64,000 nucleotides of DNA from Methylobacillus arboreus (GTDB taxonomy: Bacteria; Pseudomonadota; Gammaproteobacteria; Burkholderiales; Methylophilaceae): contig NZ_JAJAVC010000004.1 in the NCBI RefSeq assembly GCF_020532725.1, forward strand, positions 124,001 through 188,000. The letters run 5' to 3'. The notes under the pieces are model-generated. The model was not told where the DNA came from. It was given only the letters and a program-made list of their open reading frames with translations, and did not search any database. A program made the translations under genes and the position numbers. Numbering within the stretch: the first letter of the stretch is position 1; the number at the start of each line of letters is the position of its first letter. Positions 8,138 through 17,616 of this stretch are shown here, piece by piece.

Positions 8138-9130
8138 ATGACCCAGCGTTCCTCCCCGGATGAGAAATCCGGCCTGCATCCGCGCAACCGGCACCGGCAG
8201 CGCTACGATTTTGCATTGCTGGTCAAGGTCCATCCTGCCCTGGCGGCGTTTGTTAGGCTCAATCATTACCAGGATGCCAGCATCGACTTTGCCGATCCGC
8301 AGGCCGTCAAGACCCTGAACCAGGCCTTGCTCAAGCAGTATTACGGCATCGCGGAATGGGACATCCCGCCGCAATTCCTCTGTCCGCCGATTCCCGGTCG
8401 GGCGGATTATGTGCATTGCCTGGCAGACCTGCTGGCCGCAGGCAATGACGGGAAAATTCCATATGGCGGCAACGTCAGGGTGCTGGATATCGGCACAGGC
8501 GCCAACCTGGTATATCCCATCATCGGGCAGCGCGAATATGGCTGGCACTTCGTCGGCACCGACATCAATGCCGAGGCGCTGGAAAATGCGCAAGGGATTG
8601 TGGCAGCCAATCCCGGCCTTGCCGAGGCGGTCGAATTGCGCTTGCAGCGCAATGCAGGGGTGATTTTCTCGGGGATGATGCAAGAATATGAGCGTTTTGA
8701 CCTGACCATGTGCAACCCGCCGTTCCATGCATCCCAGGCTGCGGCCATGGCGGGGACGCAGCGTAAGTGGCAGAACCTGGAGCGCAGCCGCGGCAAGCCC
8801 TCGGGCAAAGGCATGAAACCAGCCAGGGCAGGCAATAAGCTCAATTTTGGCGGACAGGCTGCCGAGCTGTATTGCGAAGGCGGTGAAGAGGTGTTTATCG
8901 GCCGCATGGTCAAGGAAAGTGCAACGGTTGGCGCGGAATGCCTTTGGTTTACCACGCTGGTGTCCAAGGCTGTTACCTTGCCAGCGGTATACCGCAGCTT
9001 GAGAGCGGTGGATGCGTACACGGTGAAGACGATAGCGATGGCGCAAGGTCAGAAGAAAAGCCGTTTCGTTGCCTGGACTTTCCACGATAAAGCCAGCCAG
9101 CGCGTATGGAGCCGCCAGCGCTGGCAGTAG
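8138..9130 (+). CDS. rlmF: 23S rRNA (adenine-1618-N6)-methyltransferase
   Basis: RlmF methylates N6 of A1618 in 23S rRNA using SAM. The 330-residue protein has the family's basic start (SGLHPRNRHRQRYDF), SAM motif I VLDIGTGANLVYPIIG, and the N6-adenine methyltransferase catalytic motif in MCNPPFH. It also carries the family insert (SRGKPSGKGMKP) and the segment LNFGGQAAELYCEGGEE. An earlier in-frame ATG at 8102 overlaps the preceding gene; ATG 8138 is closer to the family's start. It is the last gene of a likely operon and converges with the exporter genes across a repeat element. Confidence 0.9.
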   Translation: MTQRSSPDEKSGLHPRNRHRQRYDFALLVKVHPALAAFVRLNHYQDASIDFADPQAVKTLNQALLKQYYGIAEWDIPPQFLCPPIPGRADYVHCLADLLAAGNDGKIPYGGNVRVLDIGTGANLVYPIIGQREYGWHFVGTDINAEALENAQGIVAANPGLAEAVELRLQRNAGVIFSGMMQEYERFDLTMCNPPFHASQAAAMAGTQRKWQNLERSRGKPSGKGMKPARAGNKLNFGGQAAELYCEGGEEVFIGRMVKESATVGAECLWFTTLVSKAVTLPAVYRSLRAVDAYTVKTIAMAQGQKKSRFVAWTFHDKASQRVWSRQRWQ

Positions 9131-9155
9131 GTCTCAACATCATCTACCAGGACAT

Positions 9156-9242
9156 CTAACAAAGTATCAGTGAAGCGCTCTTGGTTAGGCGGCATTAATA
9201 CGACAAGGCAGAGCAACAATGCCAGGAGAGTTTTTGTTAGCC
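9156..9242 (-). repeat. Interspersed ~85-nt element with TAACAAA-type inverted ends (copy 1)
   Basis: On the minus strand this begins GGCTAACAAAAACTCTCCTGG and ends TACTTTGTTAG. It closely matches 52369-52448, with small gaps and substitutions. The two ends are partial inverted repeats of each other (CTAACAAA / TTTGTTAG). It fills the gap between the convergent rlmF and exporter genes, where it may act as a transcript end or be a small non-autonomous mobile element. It does not match any gene or IS in the window. Confidence 0.65.
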
Positions 9243-9245
9243 GTT

Positions 9246-10370
9246 CTAAGCCATGCGGCTGATCGTATTGCGGAATCGGGTCAGCGAGACGATGAACAGC
9301 ACGGTCCCGATCAGCAGCAACGCCAGGAAGGAACCCCAGACTACATCCAGCCCGGCGCCGCGGAACAATATCGCCTGGCCCAGTTCCACGAAGTGGGTGG
9401 TCGGCGCCAGCAGCATGATGTTCTGCACGAATTCCGGCATGCTTTCGCGCGGCGTGAGGCCGCCGGAAAGCATTTGCAGTGGCAGCAGGGTCAGGATCAT
9501 CAGCATGCCGAACTGCGGCATATTGCGCGCCAGCGTCGCCATGAAGATGCCCATCGAGGTGGTGGCGAACAGGTGCAAGGTGGTGCCCAGCAGGAACAGG
9601 CCGATCGAGCCCTGGATGGGCACTTTCAGCAAGCCTTCGACGACGAACACCAGTGAGCAGGTCGAGGCCACCAGTACCACCAGCGCCATGGACCAGACCT
9701 TTGCCAGCATGATTTCGGTCGGCGTGACCGGCATGACCAACAGGTGCTCGATGGTGCCATGTTCGCGCTCGCGGATCAGCGCCGCGCCGGTGAGGATGAT
9801 GGAGAGCATGGTGATGTTGTTGATGATTTCGTTCATGGCGCCAAACCATGCCTGGATCAGGCTGGGGTTGAAGCGCATGCGCAGTGACAATTCCACCGGG
9901 AGCTCGGTTGCGCTGCGATAGCGCTGCACGAATTCATTCACCTCGGTGAGCACGATTTCCTGGATGTAGCGGTTGCCGGAAAAGGCCTGCGACATGCGGG
10001 TGGCGTCCACGTTAAGCTGCAACGCGGGCGATTTTCCCGCCAGCACGTCGCGCTGGAAATCGGGCGGGATATGCAGGGCAAACGTGTACTCGCCGGCATC
10101 CATGCCCGGGTCGATCTGGCTTTGCGTGATCAGCGGCGGCGTGGAAAAGTGCGGCGGGTAGAAAGCGGAAATGATGCGCGCGGACAAGGGCGAGGCATCC
10201 TCGTCGACGATGGCGATAGGGGCATTGTGCAGGGTTTCTGGCACTGCGGTGGCCGAGCTGTAGATCATGAGCGTGAAGGTGTACCCGATCAGGATCAGCA
10301 TGATCGGGTCGCGGATCAGGCTCCAGAGTTCCTTGACGCCCAGCCGGTAGATGTTGGCTAGATGGCGCAT
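9246..10370 (-). CDS. yhhJ: ABC-2 type exporter permease (YhhJ/YbhR-like)
   Basis: This 374-residue inner-membrane protein has an N-terminal helix (LILIGYTFTLMIYSSA), a large periplasmic loop with VDEDASPLSARII, and a C-terminal set of about five helices (for example MLSIILTGAALI, WSMALVVLVAS, IMLLAPTTHFVELGQAI). EREHGTIEHLLVMP is the typical ABC-2 intracellular signature. It pairs with the permease half fused to the RbbA-like ATPase encoded just upstream, as in the YhiI-RbbA-YhhJ set. Start ATG at 10370 has GGAG-type bases nearby. It lies 48 nt after the ATPase gene and is the last gene of the exporter operon. Confidence 0.85.
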   Translation of the reverse strand: MRHLANIYRLGVKELWSLIRDPIMLILIGYTFTLMIYSSATAVPETLHNAPIAIVDEDASPLSARIISAFYPPHFSTPPLITQSQIDPGMDAGEYTFALHIPPDFQRDVLAGKSPALQLNVDATRMSQAFSGNRYIQEIVLTEVNEFVQRYRSATELPVELSLRMRFNPSLIQAWFGAMNEIINNITMLSIILTGAALIREREHGTIEHLLVMPVTPTEIMLAKVWSMALVVLVASTCSLVFVVEGLLKVPIQGSIGLFLLGTTLHLFATTSMGIFMATLARNMPQFGMLMILTLLPLQMLSGGLTPRESMPEFVQNIMLLAPTTHFVELGQAILFRGAGLDVVWGSFLALLLIGTVLFIVSLTRFRNTISRMA

Positions 10371-10418
10371 GGAGCAATTTTCTCAATATGCTGGCAAGGC
10401 ATCAGGTGGCGTCTCATG

Positions 10419-13193
10419 TCATTTATCCTGTTTCTTCAGCAGGAGTATGGTCATCACCAGGATGACCGGAATAGCGACCAGGAGCGGCCAGAATGAGGCA
10501 TAGAGGTCTGAGAAATCCAGGGCCTTGCTGAATACGCCACGGGTGATGATCAGCATATAGGTCGTTGGGTAAATCTCGCCGACAATGCGGCCAGCACCTT
10601 CCAGTGAGGAGACCGGGTTGAGCATCCCGGCAAATTGCACTGCCGGGACAATGGAGGCAATCATCGTGAAAAACAGCGCTGCAATCTGGCTGCGGGTAAA
10701 AGTGGAGGCGAGCAGGCCAATGCCGGTCGCCACGATGCAATAGAGAAAGGCCGCCAGCGCTAGCGTGGCGAAGCTGCCCTTGACCGGCACGTCGAACACG
10801 GTCACGGCCAGCAATACCATCAGCAGGAAATTCAACATGGCGAGCGCGACATAGGGCAATTGCTTGCCGAGCAGGAATTCGGTGCGGGTCACAGGGGTCA
10901 CATAGAGATTGATGATGGAGCCCAGCTCCTTCTCGCGCACCACGGATAGCGCGGAAAGCATGGCGGGCAGCATGAGCAGCAGCAGAGGAATCACAGCGGG
11001 CACCATGGCGGGCAGGCTGAGCACGTCGGGGTTGTAACGGTAGCGCGTCTCGATGGTGGCTGCGCTTGCGACTGTCACGCCCAGGCGTTCCTGCGCCTGC
11101 TGCTGCAGCCATTGCTGGTGCATGCCTTGCACATAGCCCTGCACCGTCTCGGCGCGCTGCGGCATGGCGCCATTTACCCAGGCGCCGATTTCGGCCTTAC
11201 TGCCGCGCTGTACGTCGCGGGCGAACCCTGACGGTATCTCAATGGCGAGGGAAAGCTCGCCGCTGCGCATGCGCTTGTCCAGCTCCTGGTAATCCTGGAT
11301 AGGCGGTTGCTCGATGAAGTAGCGCGATCCGGAAAGGTTGAGTGCGTAGTTCTGGCTCAGCGTGGTCTGGTCGCGGTCCAGCACCGCATAGGTCAGGTCC
11401 TCGACATCCATGCTGATGCCAAACCCCATGACGAACATGAGCAATATTGAACCTGCCAAGGCGAGGCCGCCGCGTACCGGGTCGCGCTGCAGCTCCAGCA
11501 TTTCGCGCCAGAGGTAGCTGAACATGCGGTTGAAGCTGAAAAATCGGTGCGGGGGCTGGTGGCTGCTTTGCGGAATATCCGGTGTCGCATGATTGGTTTG
11601 CTGGGCGGGGCCGGTGCTGGTGCTGACACCTGTACCGCCGCCGCCTGCTTCCACCAGGTAGTCGATGAAGGCTTGCTCCAGCGTATCGGCGTTACGCCGC
11701 GCGACGATGTTCGCAGGCGTGTCGCTGACCAGCACCTTGCCCGCATGCATCAAGGACATGCGGTCACAGCGCTCGGCCTCGTTCATGAAGTGGGTGGAGA
11801 TGAAGATGGTGACCCGGTCGCGGCGGGACAGCTCGATCAACAGGCGCCAGAAATTGTCGCGGGCGACCGGATCGACGCCGGAGGTCGGCTCGTCGAGGAT
11901 CAGCAGCTCGGGCTTGTGCACCATGGCGACGGCCAGCGACAGGCGCTGGCGGATGCCGAGCGGCAAGCTGTCTGGCAGGCTGTCGAGCGATTCTTCCAGG
12001 TCAAAACGCTGCACCATTTCATCCACGCGGGCGGGGATGTCGGCTGCCGGCACGTGGAACAGGCGGGCATGCAGCACCAGGTTCTGCCGCACGGTCAGTT
12101 CGGTGTAGAGCGAAAACGCCTGCGACATGTAGCCGACCCGGCGCCGGGTGTCGATATCCTTGGAGTCGATCTCACGCCCGAACAGCCAGGCCTGCCCTTC
12201 GCTGGCAGGGAGCAGGCCGGTCAGCATCTTCATGGTGGTGGATTTGCCGCAGCCGTTGGAGCCGAGAAAGCCGAAAATCTCCCCGCGGCGGATGCGGAAG
12301 CTGACGTGGTCGACGGCGACGAAATCGCCGAAGCGCATGGTGAGGTCCTTGGCTTCGATGGCGATATCCGCGTCGCTGCCGTCGCCTTCGGGCAATGGCG
12401 GAATCGTGACTTCCTGGTGGCCCTGTTTCTTTTCCTCGGGCAGCAGTGCGATGAACGCGGTTTCGAGGGAGGTGGAGCCTGTACGCTCAAGCAGTTCCTG
12501 CGGCGTGCCCGTCGCCAAGACCTGACCGTCGTCCATGGCCACCAGCCAGTCAAAGCGCTGCGCCTCGTCCATATAGGCCGTGGCGACGATGACGCTCATG
12601 CTGCTTCTTTCCTGGCGGATGCGGTCGATCAGGTCCCAGAACTGGGCGCGGGCAAGCGGGTCGACGCCGGTGGTGGGTTCGTCGAGGATCAGCAGGTCGG
12701 GGTCGTGAATCAGCGCGCAACACAGACCCAGCTTCTGCTTCATGCCGCCGGAGAGCTTGCCTGCGGGACGGTCGAGAAACTTGTGCAGGCCGGTGCTGCG
12801 CGTGAGGTCGTCAATGCGCCGCCTGCGTTCCTGCGCATCATGGCCGAACAGGCGGCCGAAGAACTGCAGGTTTTCTTCCACTGACAATGTCGGGTAGAGG
12901 TTCTTGCCCAGGCCTTGCGGCATATAGGCGATGCGCGGGCAGACATCGTCGCGGTGCTGTTTGCTGGACATATCCCCGCCCAGCGCTTCCACCTTACCTG
13001 CCTGCACCGCCCTGGCGCCCGCCACCAGCGACAGCAGGCTGGACTTGCCGACGCCGTCCGGTCCTATCATGCCCACCATGCATCCTGCCGGGATATCCAG
13101 GCTGATGCCATCCAGCGCCCTGACCTTGCCGTAATGCAGGCTGACGTCCTGCAATTGGACGACAGGCGCTGGCTGCTGCCGGGTGTCGCTCAC
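10419..13193 (-). CDS. rbbA: RbbA-like fusion: two ABC ATPase domains plus ABC-2 permease
   Basis: A 924-residue protein with two ABC domains followed by a membrane domain. The first ABC domain has Walker [10 protein letters not shown] (about residue 44), signature [11 protein letters not shown] and Walker [14 protein letters not shown]. The second has Walker [11 protein letters not shown], a signature altered to [11 protein letters not shown], and Walker [14 protein letters not shown]. From about residue 560 an ABC-2 permease follows ([16 protein letters not shown] and helices to LLLKKQDK). The E. coli homolog RbbA is reported to bind ribosomes, but the operon context here indicates an export ATPase/permease. 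Its start overlaps the stop of the HlyD gene by 4 nt. Confidence 0.88.
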   Translation of the reverse strand: MSDTRQQPAPVVQLQDVSLHYGKVRALDGISLDIPAGCMVGMIGPDGVGKSSLLSLVAGARAVQAGKVEALGGDMSSKQHRDDVCPRIAYMPQGLGKNLYPTLSVEENLQFFGRLFGHDAQERRRRIDDLTRSTGLHKFLDRPAGKLSGGMKQKLGLCCALIHDPDLLILDEPTTGVDPLARAQFWDLIDRIRQERSSMSVIVATAYMDEAQRFDWLVAMDDGQVLATGTPQELLERTGSTSLETAFIALLPEEKKQGHQEVTIPPLPEGDGSDADIAIEAKDLTMRFGDFVAVDHVSFRIRRGEIFGFLGSNGCGKSTTMKMLTGLLPASEGQAWLFGREIDSKDIDTRRRVGYMSQAFSLYTELTVRQNLVLHARLFHVPAADIPARVDEMVQRFDLEESLDSLPDSLPLGIRQRLSLAVAMVHKPELLILDEPTSGVDPVARDNFWRLLIELSRRDRVTIFISTHFMNEAERCDRMSLMHAGKVLVSDTPANIVARRNADTLEQAFIDYLVEAGGGGTGVSTSTGPAQQTNHATPDIPQSSHQPPHRFFSFNRMFSYLWREMLELQRDPVRGGLALAGSILLMFVMGFGISMDVEDLTYAVLDRDQTTLSQNYALNLSGSRYFIEQPPIQDYQELDKRMRSGELSLAIEIPSGFARDVQRGSKAEIGAWVNGAMPQRAETVQGYVQGMHQQWLQQQAQERLGVTVASAATIETRYRYNPDVLSLPAMVPAVIPLLLLMLPAMLSALSVVREKELGSIINLYVTPVTRTEFLLGKQLPYVALAMLNFLLMVLLAVTVFDVPVKGSFATLALAAFLYCIVATGIGLLASTFTRSQIAALFFTMIASIVPAVQFAGMLNPVSSLEGAGRIVGEIYPTTYMLIITRGVFSKALDFSDLYASFWPLLVAIPVILVMTILLLKKQDK

Positions 13194-14260
13194 TCCGGTA
13201 CTTTCACCGCCAGTTCAACAGGCCATTCCGCCTGGTTGTCCACCCTGACCCAGGCCACGCCGGGCAGGCCGGTCTTGACCAGTTTCAGGTGCTTCTGCAA
13301 CAGCTCGCGGTCTATCTGCGCCTTGACGCGGAACATCAGCTTCTGCCGCTCGCTCTCGGTTTCCACGGTTTTGGGCGTGAATTGCGCGGTGCTGGCAACA
13401 AAGGAAATCGTGGCGGGGATGACATATTGCGGCGCGGCATCGAGAATGATGCGCGCCTCCGCGCCCATCGCCAGCTTGCCTGCCGCGGCTTCAGGCAGGA
13501 AGAAGGTCATGTAGACATCCGACAGGTCCACCAGGTTGAGCAGCTTGCCGCCGCCGGCGAGCACTTCGCCCGGCTGCGCCACGCGATACTGCACGCGGCC
13601 ATCACGTGGCGAGGTGAGCTGGCTGTCGTTGATGTCGGCCTCGATGCGGGCGATGGTGGCTTCCGCCGCCGCCACGGTCGAGCCGGCGCCTATCACCTGC
13701 GCCTTGGCCGCATCGATGGCGGCCTGCGATGCGGCGACTTGCGCCTTGGCGGCCTCGACGGCGGCCTGCGCGCTGCGCACTCTTGCGCGGTCGTCATCCA
13801 GCTCCTGGATGGAGGATGCGCCTTCTGCCGAGAGCGTCTCGGAACGCGCCAGGCGGCGCTGGGCGGCATCAAGTTCGCTCTCGCGCTGCGTCACCAGCGC
13901 TTGCGTGGCGCGCTTGTCACTCTCCCGCAGCACCACCTGTGTCTGGGCAACAATCACGCTGTTGAGCGCCTGCTGGTGTTGCGCGCGCGCTTCGTCGCGT
14001 TGTGCGTCCAGCACCTGTACCTGCATCCTGGCAAGCGGTTGTCCTTTCTCAACGAAATCGCCCTCGTTGACCAGTATCTCGTCGACGCGGCCTGCCAGCT
14101 TGGTGGCGACATCGATTTCTATGGCTTCTATCCGTCCGTTGCCGCTGGCGAAACCTTCGGTATTGCTGTTGCCATTCATGGCCTGCCAGGTATAAAAACC
14201 AGCGGCAGCCAGTGCGGCAATGATCACAAGCGGGGTGAATTTCTTGATTTTAGGGTTCAT
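13190..14260 (-). CDS. yhiI: HlyD-family membrane fusion protein (YhiI-like)
   Basis: A periplasmic adaptor of 356 residues. It has one N-terminal membrane anchor ([17 protein letters not shown]) and the lipoyl half-motifs [22 protein letters not shown] and later [15 protein letters not shown] long Ala/Gln/Arg-rich coiled-coil hairpin lies between them (about residues 85-210), and a beta-barrel region includes [11 protein letters not shown]. It links the inner-membrane ABC exporter to the outer-membrane factor encoded just upstream. I chose ATG 14260 (MNPKIKKF) with GGA upstream, rather than TTG 14278, which overlaps the preceding stop. It overlaps the ATPase gene by 4 nt. Confidence 0.88.
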   Translation of the reverse strand: MNPKIKKFTPLVIIAALAAAGFYTWQAMNGNSNTEGFASGNGRIEAIEIDVATKLAGRVDEILVNEGDFVEKGQPLARMQVQVLDAQRDEARAQHQQALNSVIVAQTQVVLRESDKRATQALVTQRESELDAAQRRLARSETLSAEGASSIQELDDDRARVRSAQAAVEAAKAQVAASQAAIDAAKAQVIGAGSTVAAAEATIARIEADINDSQLTSPRDGRVQYRVAQPGEVLAGGGKLLNLVDLSDVYMTFFLPEAAAGKLAMGAEARIILDAAPQYVIPATISFVASTAQFTPKTVETESERQKLMFRVKAQIDRELLQKHLKLVKTGLPGVAWVRVDNQAEWPVELAVKVPE

Positions 14261-14274
14261 ATGACGTGATCCGT

Positions 14275-15747
14275 TCAATTGGAGGGCTGCCGGACAATGG
14301 GTGCAGTGGTAGCAATGGATTGCGACCCGCCGCCCAGCGCGGCATACAGGCTGACCTGGCTGGAGAAAAGGGCGCGTTGCATTTGCACCAGCTGCTGTTC
14401 GACATCCAGCAGGCTGCGTTCCGCGTCCAGCACTTCGAAATACGAAGTGGCGCCATGGTCGTACCTCAGCTTGGCGAGACGGGCGCGTTCCGCCTGGGCA
14501 TCCCGCATCTCCTGCTGGCTGACCAGCTGCTGCCGGATGCCATGCTGGGCAGCCAAGGCATCCGCCACCTCGCGGAAGGCGGTCTGGATGGTTTGCTCGT
14601 AGCTGGTGACGGCAAGGTCGCGCCTGACTTCGGCGAATTCCAGGTTGGAGCGGTTGCGCCAGCCATCGAAAATCGGCAGTGAAATGCTGGGGGCAAAGCT
14701 CCAGGCATGGCTGCCTGCATCGAACAATCCATTAAGTTCGCGGCTGGCAGTGCCTAGCGAAGTGGTCAGCGTGACGCGCGGGAAGAATGCCGCGCGCGCC
14801 GCGCCTATATTGGCATTGGCCGATTTCAGGATATGTTCCGCCGCGATGATGTCCGGCCGTTGCGTCAGCACTTCGGAAGGCAGTCCCGGCTTGAGCTGGT
14901 GCAGCATCTTCGTCTCGGAGAAGGCATGGCCGGCCGGCGCAAGCTCGACAGGCTTGCCCACCAGCACCGTGAGCGCGTTGAGCTCGGTGGCGCGGGATTG
15001 CTGCAATTGGTAGAGCAATGTCTGCGCCTGTGCCAGCAGTGCCTGCACCTGCTTCAGGTCGAGCTTGGAGGTGGAGCCGACATCGAACCTGCGCTGGAAA
15101 ATCCGGACTGACTCCTTGCGGCTTTCTATGGTTTTTTCTGCAATCTGGATGCGCTGGTCCAGCTCGCGCAGGTTGAGGTAGCTATTCGCCACTTGCGCTA
15201 CCAGCGAGATGGCGGAAGCGCGCTGTGATGATTCTGCAGCCAGGAAGGTTTCCAGGGCGGAATCCCTCAGGCTGCGGATGCGTCCCCAGAAATCCAGCTC
15301 CCAGTTGCTGATGCCGAATCCGGCGCGGTATTCGCTCAAGACCATGGGACGACCGATCAGGCTTAGGTCTTCAGGCGTGCGCGAGCGAGCGAAGCTGCCT
15401 TGGGCGTTGAGGCCGGGGAACAGGTCTGCCCGTTGCACGCCATACAGCGCCCGGGCGCCTTCAACGCGCTGGATGGCGCTGCGCAGGTCGCGGTTGTTTG
15501 CCAGGGCGTCGCCGATCAGGCCTTGCAAGGTTGTATCGGCAAAATAATCTTGCCAGGCAAGGCTGGCGGCATCGGTGCCTAGGGTGGTTTCTGCCTGAGG
15601 AAAATGTTCCGCCACCGGCGCGGCCGGCCTCTCATAATCGGGCGCCATGGACTGACAGCCTGCCAGCGACAGGTATAAGGCCGCGATAGCTGCCTGCCAG
15701 TGCTGATACTTGCTCCGTGCTTGAGGCAAGGGGATGGTTTTTTTCAT
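14275..15747 (-). CDS. NodT/OprM-type outer-membrane efflux lipoprotein
   Basis: The 490-residue outer-membrane factor has a lipoprotein signal with the lipobox LAGC (Cys31), followed by SMAPDYERP. It contains two repeats of the TolC-like fold, recognisable by NRDLRSAIQRVEGARALYGVQRADLFP, FGISNWELDFWGRIRSL, LTQRPDIIAAEH and SLGTASRELNGLF. It forms the trimeric channel that lets the ABC exporter and HlyD adaptor discharge substrate outside the cell. It is the first gene of the operon and lies divergent from the TetR gene, with a palindrome between them. Confidence 0.9.
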   Translation of the reverse strand: MKKTIPLPQARSKYQHWQAAIAALYLSLAGCQSMAPDYERPAAPVAEHFPQAETTLGTDAASLAWQDYFADTTLQGLIGDALANNRDLRSAIQRVEGARALYGVQRADLFPGLNAQGSFARSRTPEDLSLIGRPMVLSEYRAGFGISNWELDFWGRIRSLRDSALETFLAAESSQRASAISLVAQVANSYLNLRELDQRIQIAEKTIESRKESVRIFQRRFDVGSTSKLDLKQVQALLAQAQTLLYQLQQSRATELNALTVLVGKPVELAPAGHAFSETKMLHQLKPGLPSEVLTQRPDIIAAEHILKSANANIGAARAAFFPRVTLTTSLGTASRELNGLFDAGSHAWSFAPSISLPIFDGWRNRSNLEFAEVRRDLAVTSYEQTIQTAFREVADALAAQHGIRQQLVSQQEMRDAQAERARLAKLRYDHGATSYFEVLDAERSLLDVEQQLVQMQRALFSSQVSLYAALGGGSQSIATTAPIVRQPSN

Positions 15748-15850
15748 TGTTGTCGTAACTCGCTAGCCTAGACGCTTCAGACTGTGATGAAGAACTTTTT
15801 GCATGCCCTGATACAAGCAAATTTCAAACTCATAGCTATTACTCTACTCC

Positions 15851-15872
15851 AGTTTCAATTACAATTGAAACT
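15851..15872. promoter_or_regulatory. Perfect 10+10 nt palindrome, likely TetR-type operator
   Basis: AGTTTCAATT, a 2-nt spacer (AC), then AATTGAAACT. The site lies between the divergent exporter operon (start 15747) and the TetR gene (start 15940). TetR-family repressors usually bind such palindromes in the shared promoter region, so this is the natural candidate for autoregulation and control of the exporter. Confidence 0.7.
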
Positions 15873-15939
15873 CTTTCTTGCCGAGCCTGCATACCAGGCG
15901 TTAGCTCACCCTAACCATCAACACTCAAAACAGGCCCGC

Positions 15940-16602
15940 ATGAACGCTTCTTCTCAACAGATTCACCAGGTTGCCAGCCGCGAAATCCGTTCCGATGGAT
16001 TGATCACGCGCAAACTGCTGCTACAATGCGCGGGGGAGATTTTTGCCGAGTGTGGCTATAGCGACACTACGAGCAAGGAAATCTGCGAGCGCGCCAACGC
16101 GACGGTGGGGTCGGTGAATTACTACTTTGGCAGCAAGGCCGGGCTGTATCGTGAAATATTGACGGAGGTGACACAACGTATCCTGCGCCTGGAAATGCTG
16201 GAAGCAATTGCGGCAAGCCCGCGCCCGGCCAAGGAAAAGCTGGAGGAAATACTGGATACGGTCCTGGCGGCACAGGCCTCTCAGGATTGGCAAATTCGCT
16301 TATTTTTCAGGGAGCTGACTTCTCCCTCGGTCGAATTTGTGGATTATCTTAACCAGGATGCCTCTCCAAAGGTCACCATTATCAAGCAGATATTGAGCGA
16401 GATAGTGGGGTCGCCCGCTGATTCCGTAATTGTGGACCAATGCCTCCTGAGCATGTTTTCCTTGTGTTCGTTTCCGTACATGGCAGACGCCAAGGCGCTG
16501 GCGAACTGCGTCGCTCCTGCATCGTGCGAGGCGGCTACATTGCACCGGCATATCAAGTGTTTCATCCTGGCCGGGCTGGAAGCTCATACTGTTGCCCGGT
16601 AA
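15940..16602 (+). CDS. TetR-family regulator (CecR/DUF1956 type)
   Basis: A 220-residue repressor. The N-terminal helix-turn-helix reads GYSDTTSKEICERANATVGSVNYYFGSKAGLYREIL (about residues 46-80, shown here in full as conserved for TetR), and the C-terminal domain resembles the DUF1956 group that includes E. coli CecR (YbiH). E. coli CecR regulates an ABC exporter and a neighbouring adaptor gene, a close parallel to the layout here. The ATG at 15940 removes a 52-codon upstream extension that would cover the operator palindrome. The ligand is unknown, probably a drug-like compound. Confidence 0.85.
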   Translation: MNASSQQIHQVASREIRSDGLITRKLLLQCAGEIFAECGYSDTTSKEICERANATVGSVNYYFGSKAGLYREILTEVTQRILRLEMLEAIAASPRPAKEKLEEILDTVLAAQASQDWQIRLFFRELTSPSVEFVDYLNQDASPKVTIIKQILSEIVGSPADSVIVDQCLLSMFSLCSFPYMADAKALANCVAPASCEAATLHRHIKCFILAGLEAHTVAR

Positions 16603-16611
16603 CTGGTGCTC

Positions 16612-17616
16612 ATGGGCAGATTTTTTCGTTTAGCCATCAGTTTCCTACTTGGCCTGGTGTTTCTACTCAGCGTGGTTTGGGGCACTTTTGCGCTCTATTA
16701 CCAGTTCCCGTCCACCCAGCCGCTAAAATTCCTGGCGATTGCGGGGTGGCTAGGCATTGCCGGAGCCAGCCTTACAGTGCGCCGTTATGGCACAAAGCGC
16801 GGGAGTTTGGTTTATATTGCTGCGCTGGCCTGCTTGCTGGGCTGGTGGCAAAGCCTGGCGCCATCCAATGAGCGGGAATGGGCCGACGATGTTGCCGAGA
16901 CCACGACTGCAATTCAGAATGGAAGCGTAGTCACATTCAGTCACGTGCGGAATTTCGATTGGCGCAGCGAAACCGACTATACTCCGCGCTGGGAGCAACG
17001 CCGCTACGACCTAGACCAGCTCCAGAGCGTGGACATGCTGCTTTCCTACTGGACTGGGCCCGCCATTGCCCATACCTTGGTATCTTTCGGTTTCGGCGAT
17101 GGCCGCTATCTGGTGTTCTCGGTAGAAATCCGCAAGGAGCGCCATGAAAGCTTTTCTGAGGTTGGCGGCTTCTTCAAAGAGTTTGAGACCAGCATCATCG
17201 CCGCCGATGAACGCGACATTATCCGCGTGCGCACCAACATCCGCGGCGAAGATGTTTACCGCTACCGCGTCCACATGCCGCAAGAGGCCATGCGCGAACT
17301 GTTCCTGGCCTATGCGACTGAAGCCAACCGGCTGGCGCAGAAGCCACGCTTTTACCATACGGTTACCGCCAACTGCACTACCATCGTCTACCACATGGTG
17401 CGGCAGATCATTCCCGGCCTGCCGATGGACTACCGCCTGCTATTGTCGGGCTATTTGCCCGAATACCTCTACAGCATTGGCGGCCTCGATACCGCATTGC
17501 CCCTGGAGGCTTTGCGCCAGCACGGGCGGATTACCGACAAGGCAAAAGCCGCAGACCGGGACCCTGATTTCTCAAGTGCCATCCGCCGAAACCCACCTAG
17601 TTCAGGCTTATCGTAA
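16612..17616 (+). CDS. DUF4105 (Lnb N-terminal periplasmic-like) membrane protein
   Basis: A protein of about 334 residues with two or three N-terminal transmembrane helices (ISFLLGLVFLLSVVWGTFALYY, LAIAGWLGIAGASL and SLVYIAALACLLGWW), then a periplasmic domain of the DUF4105 family. Conserved parts are VVTFSHVRNFDWRSE, YTPRWEQRRYDL, the strand SFGFGDGRYLVFSVEIRKE and TANCTTIVYH, whose cysteine is probably functional. In Lnb-type enzymes this family acts as a thiol-dependent N-terminal processing domain on lipids or lipoproteins; a role here is unproven. GTG at 16606 is an alternative start. The stop overlaps the next start (TAATG). Confidence 0.8.
   Translation: MGRFFRLAISFLLGLVFLLSVVWGTFALYYQFPSTQPLKFLAIAGWLGIAGASLTVRRYGTKRGSLVYIAALACLLGWWQSLAPSNEREWADDVAETTTAIQNGSVVTFSHVRNFDWRSETDYTPRWEQRRYDLDQLQSVDMLLSYWTGPAIAHTLVSFGFGDGRYLVFSVEIRKERHESFSEVGGFFKEFETSIIAADERDIIRVRTNIRGEDVYRYRVHMPQEAMRELFLAYATEANRLAQKPRFYHTVTANCTTIVYHMVRQIIPGLPMDYRLLLSGYLPEYLYSIGGLDTALPLEALRQHGRITDKAKAADRDPDFSSAIRRNPPSSGLS

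Noticed and set aside
9049-9849. Long minus-strand frame over the end of rlmF and the exporter permease gene
   Set aside because: It is antisense or out-of-frame to two well-supported genes, has His/Arg/Gly-rich low-complexity sequence, and shows no domain.
11547-12884. 445-codon plus-strand frame opposite the RbbA-like ATPase
   Set aside because: It is the mirror of a high-G+C gene and has no recognisable motif; the minus-strand ABC domains are certain.
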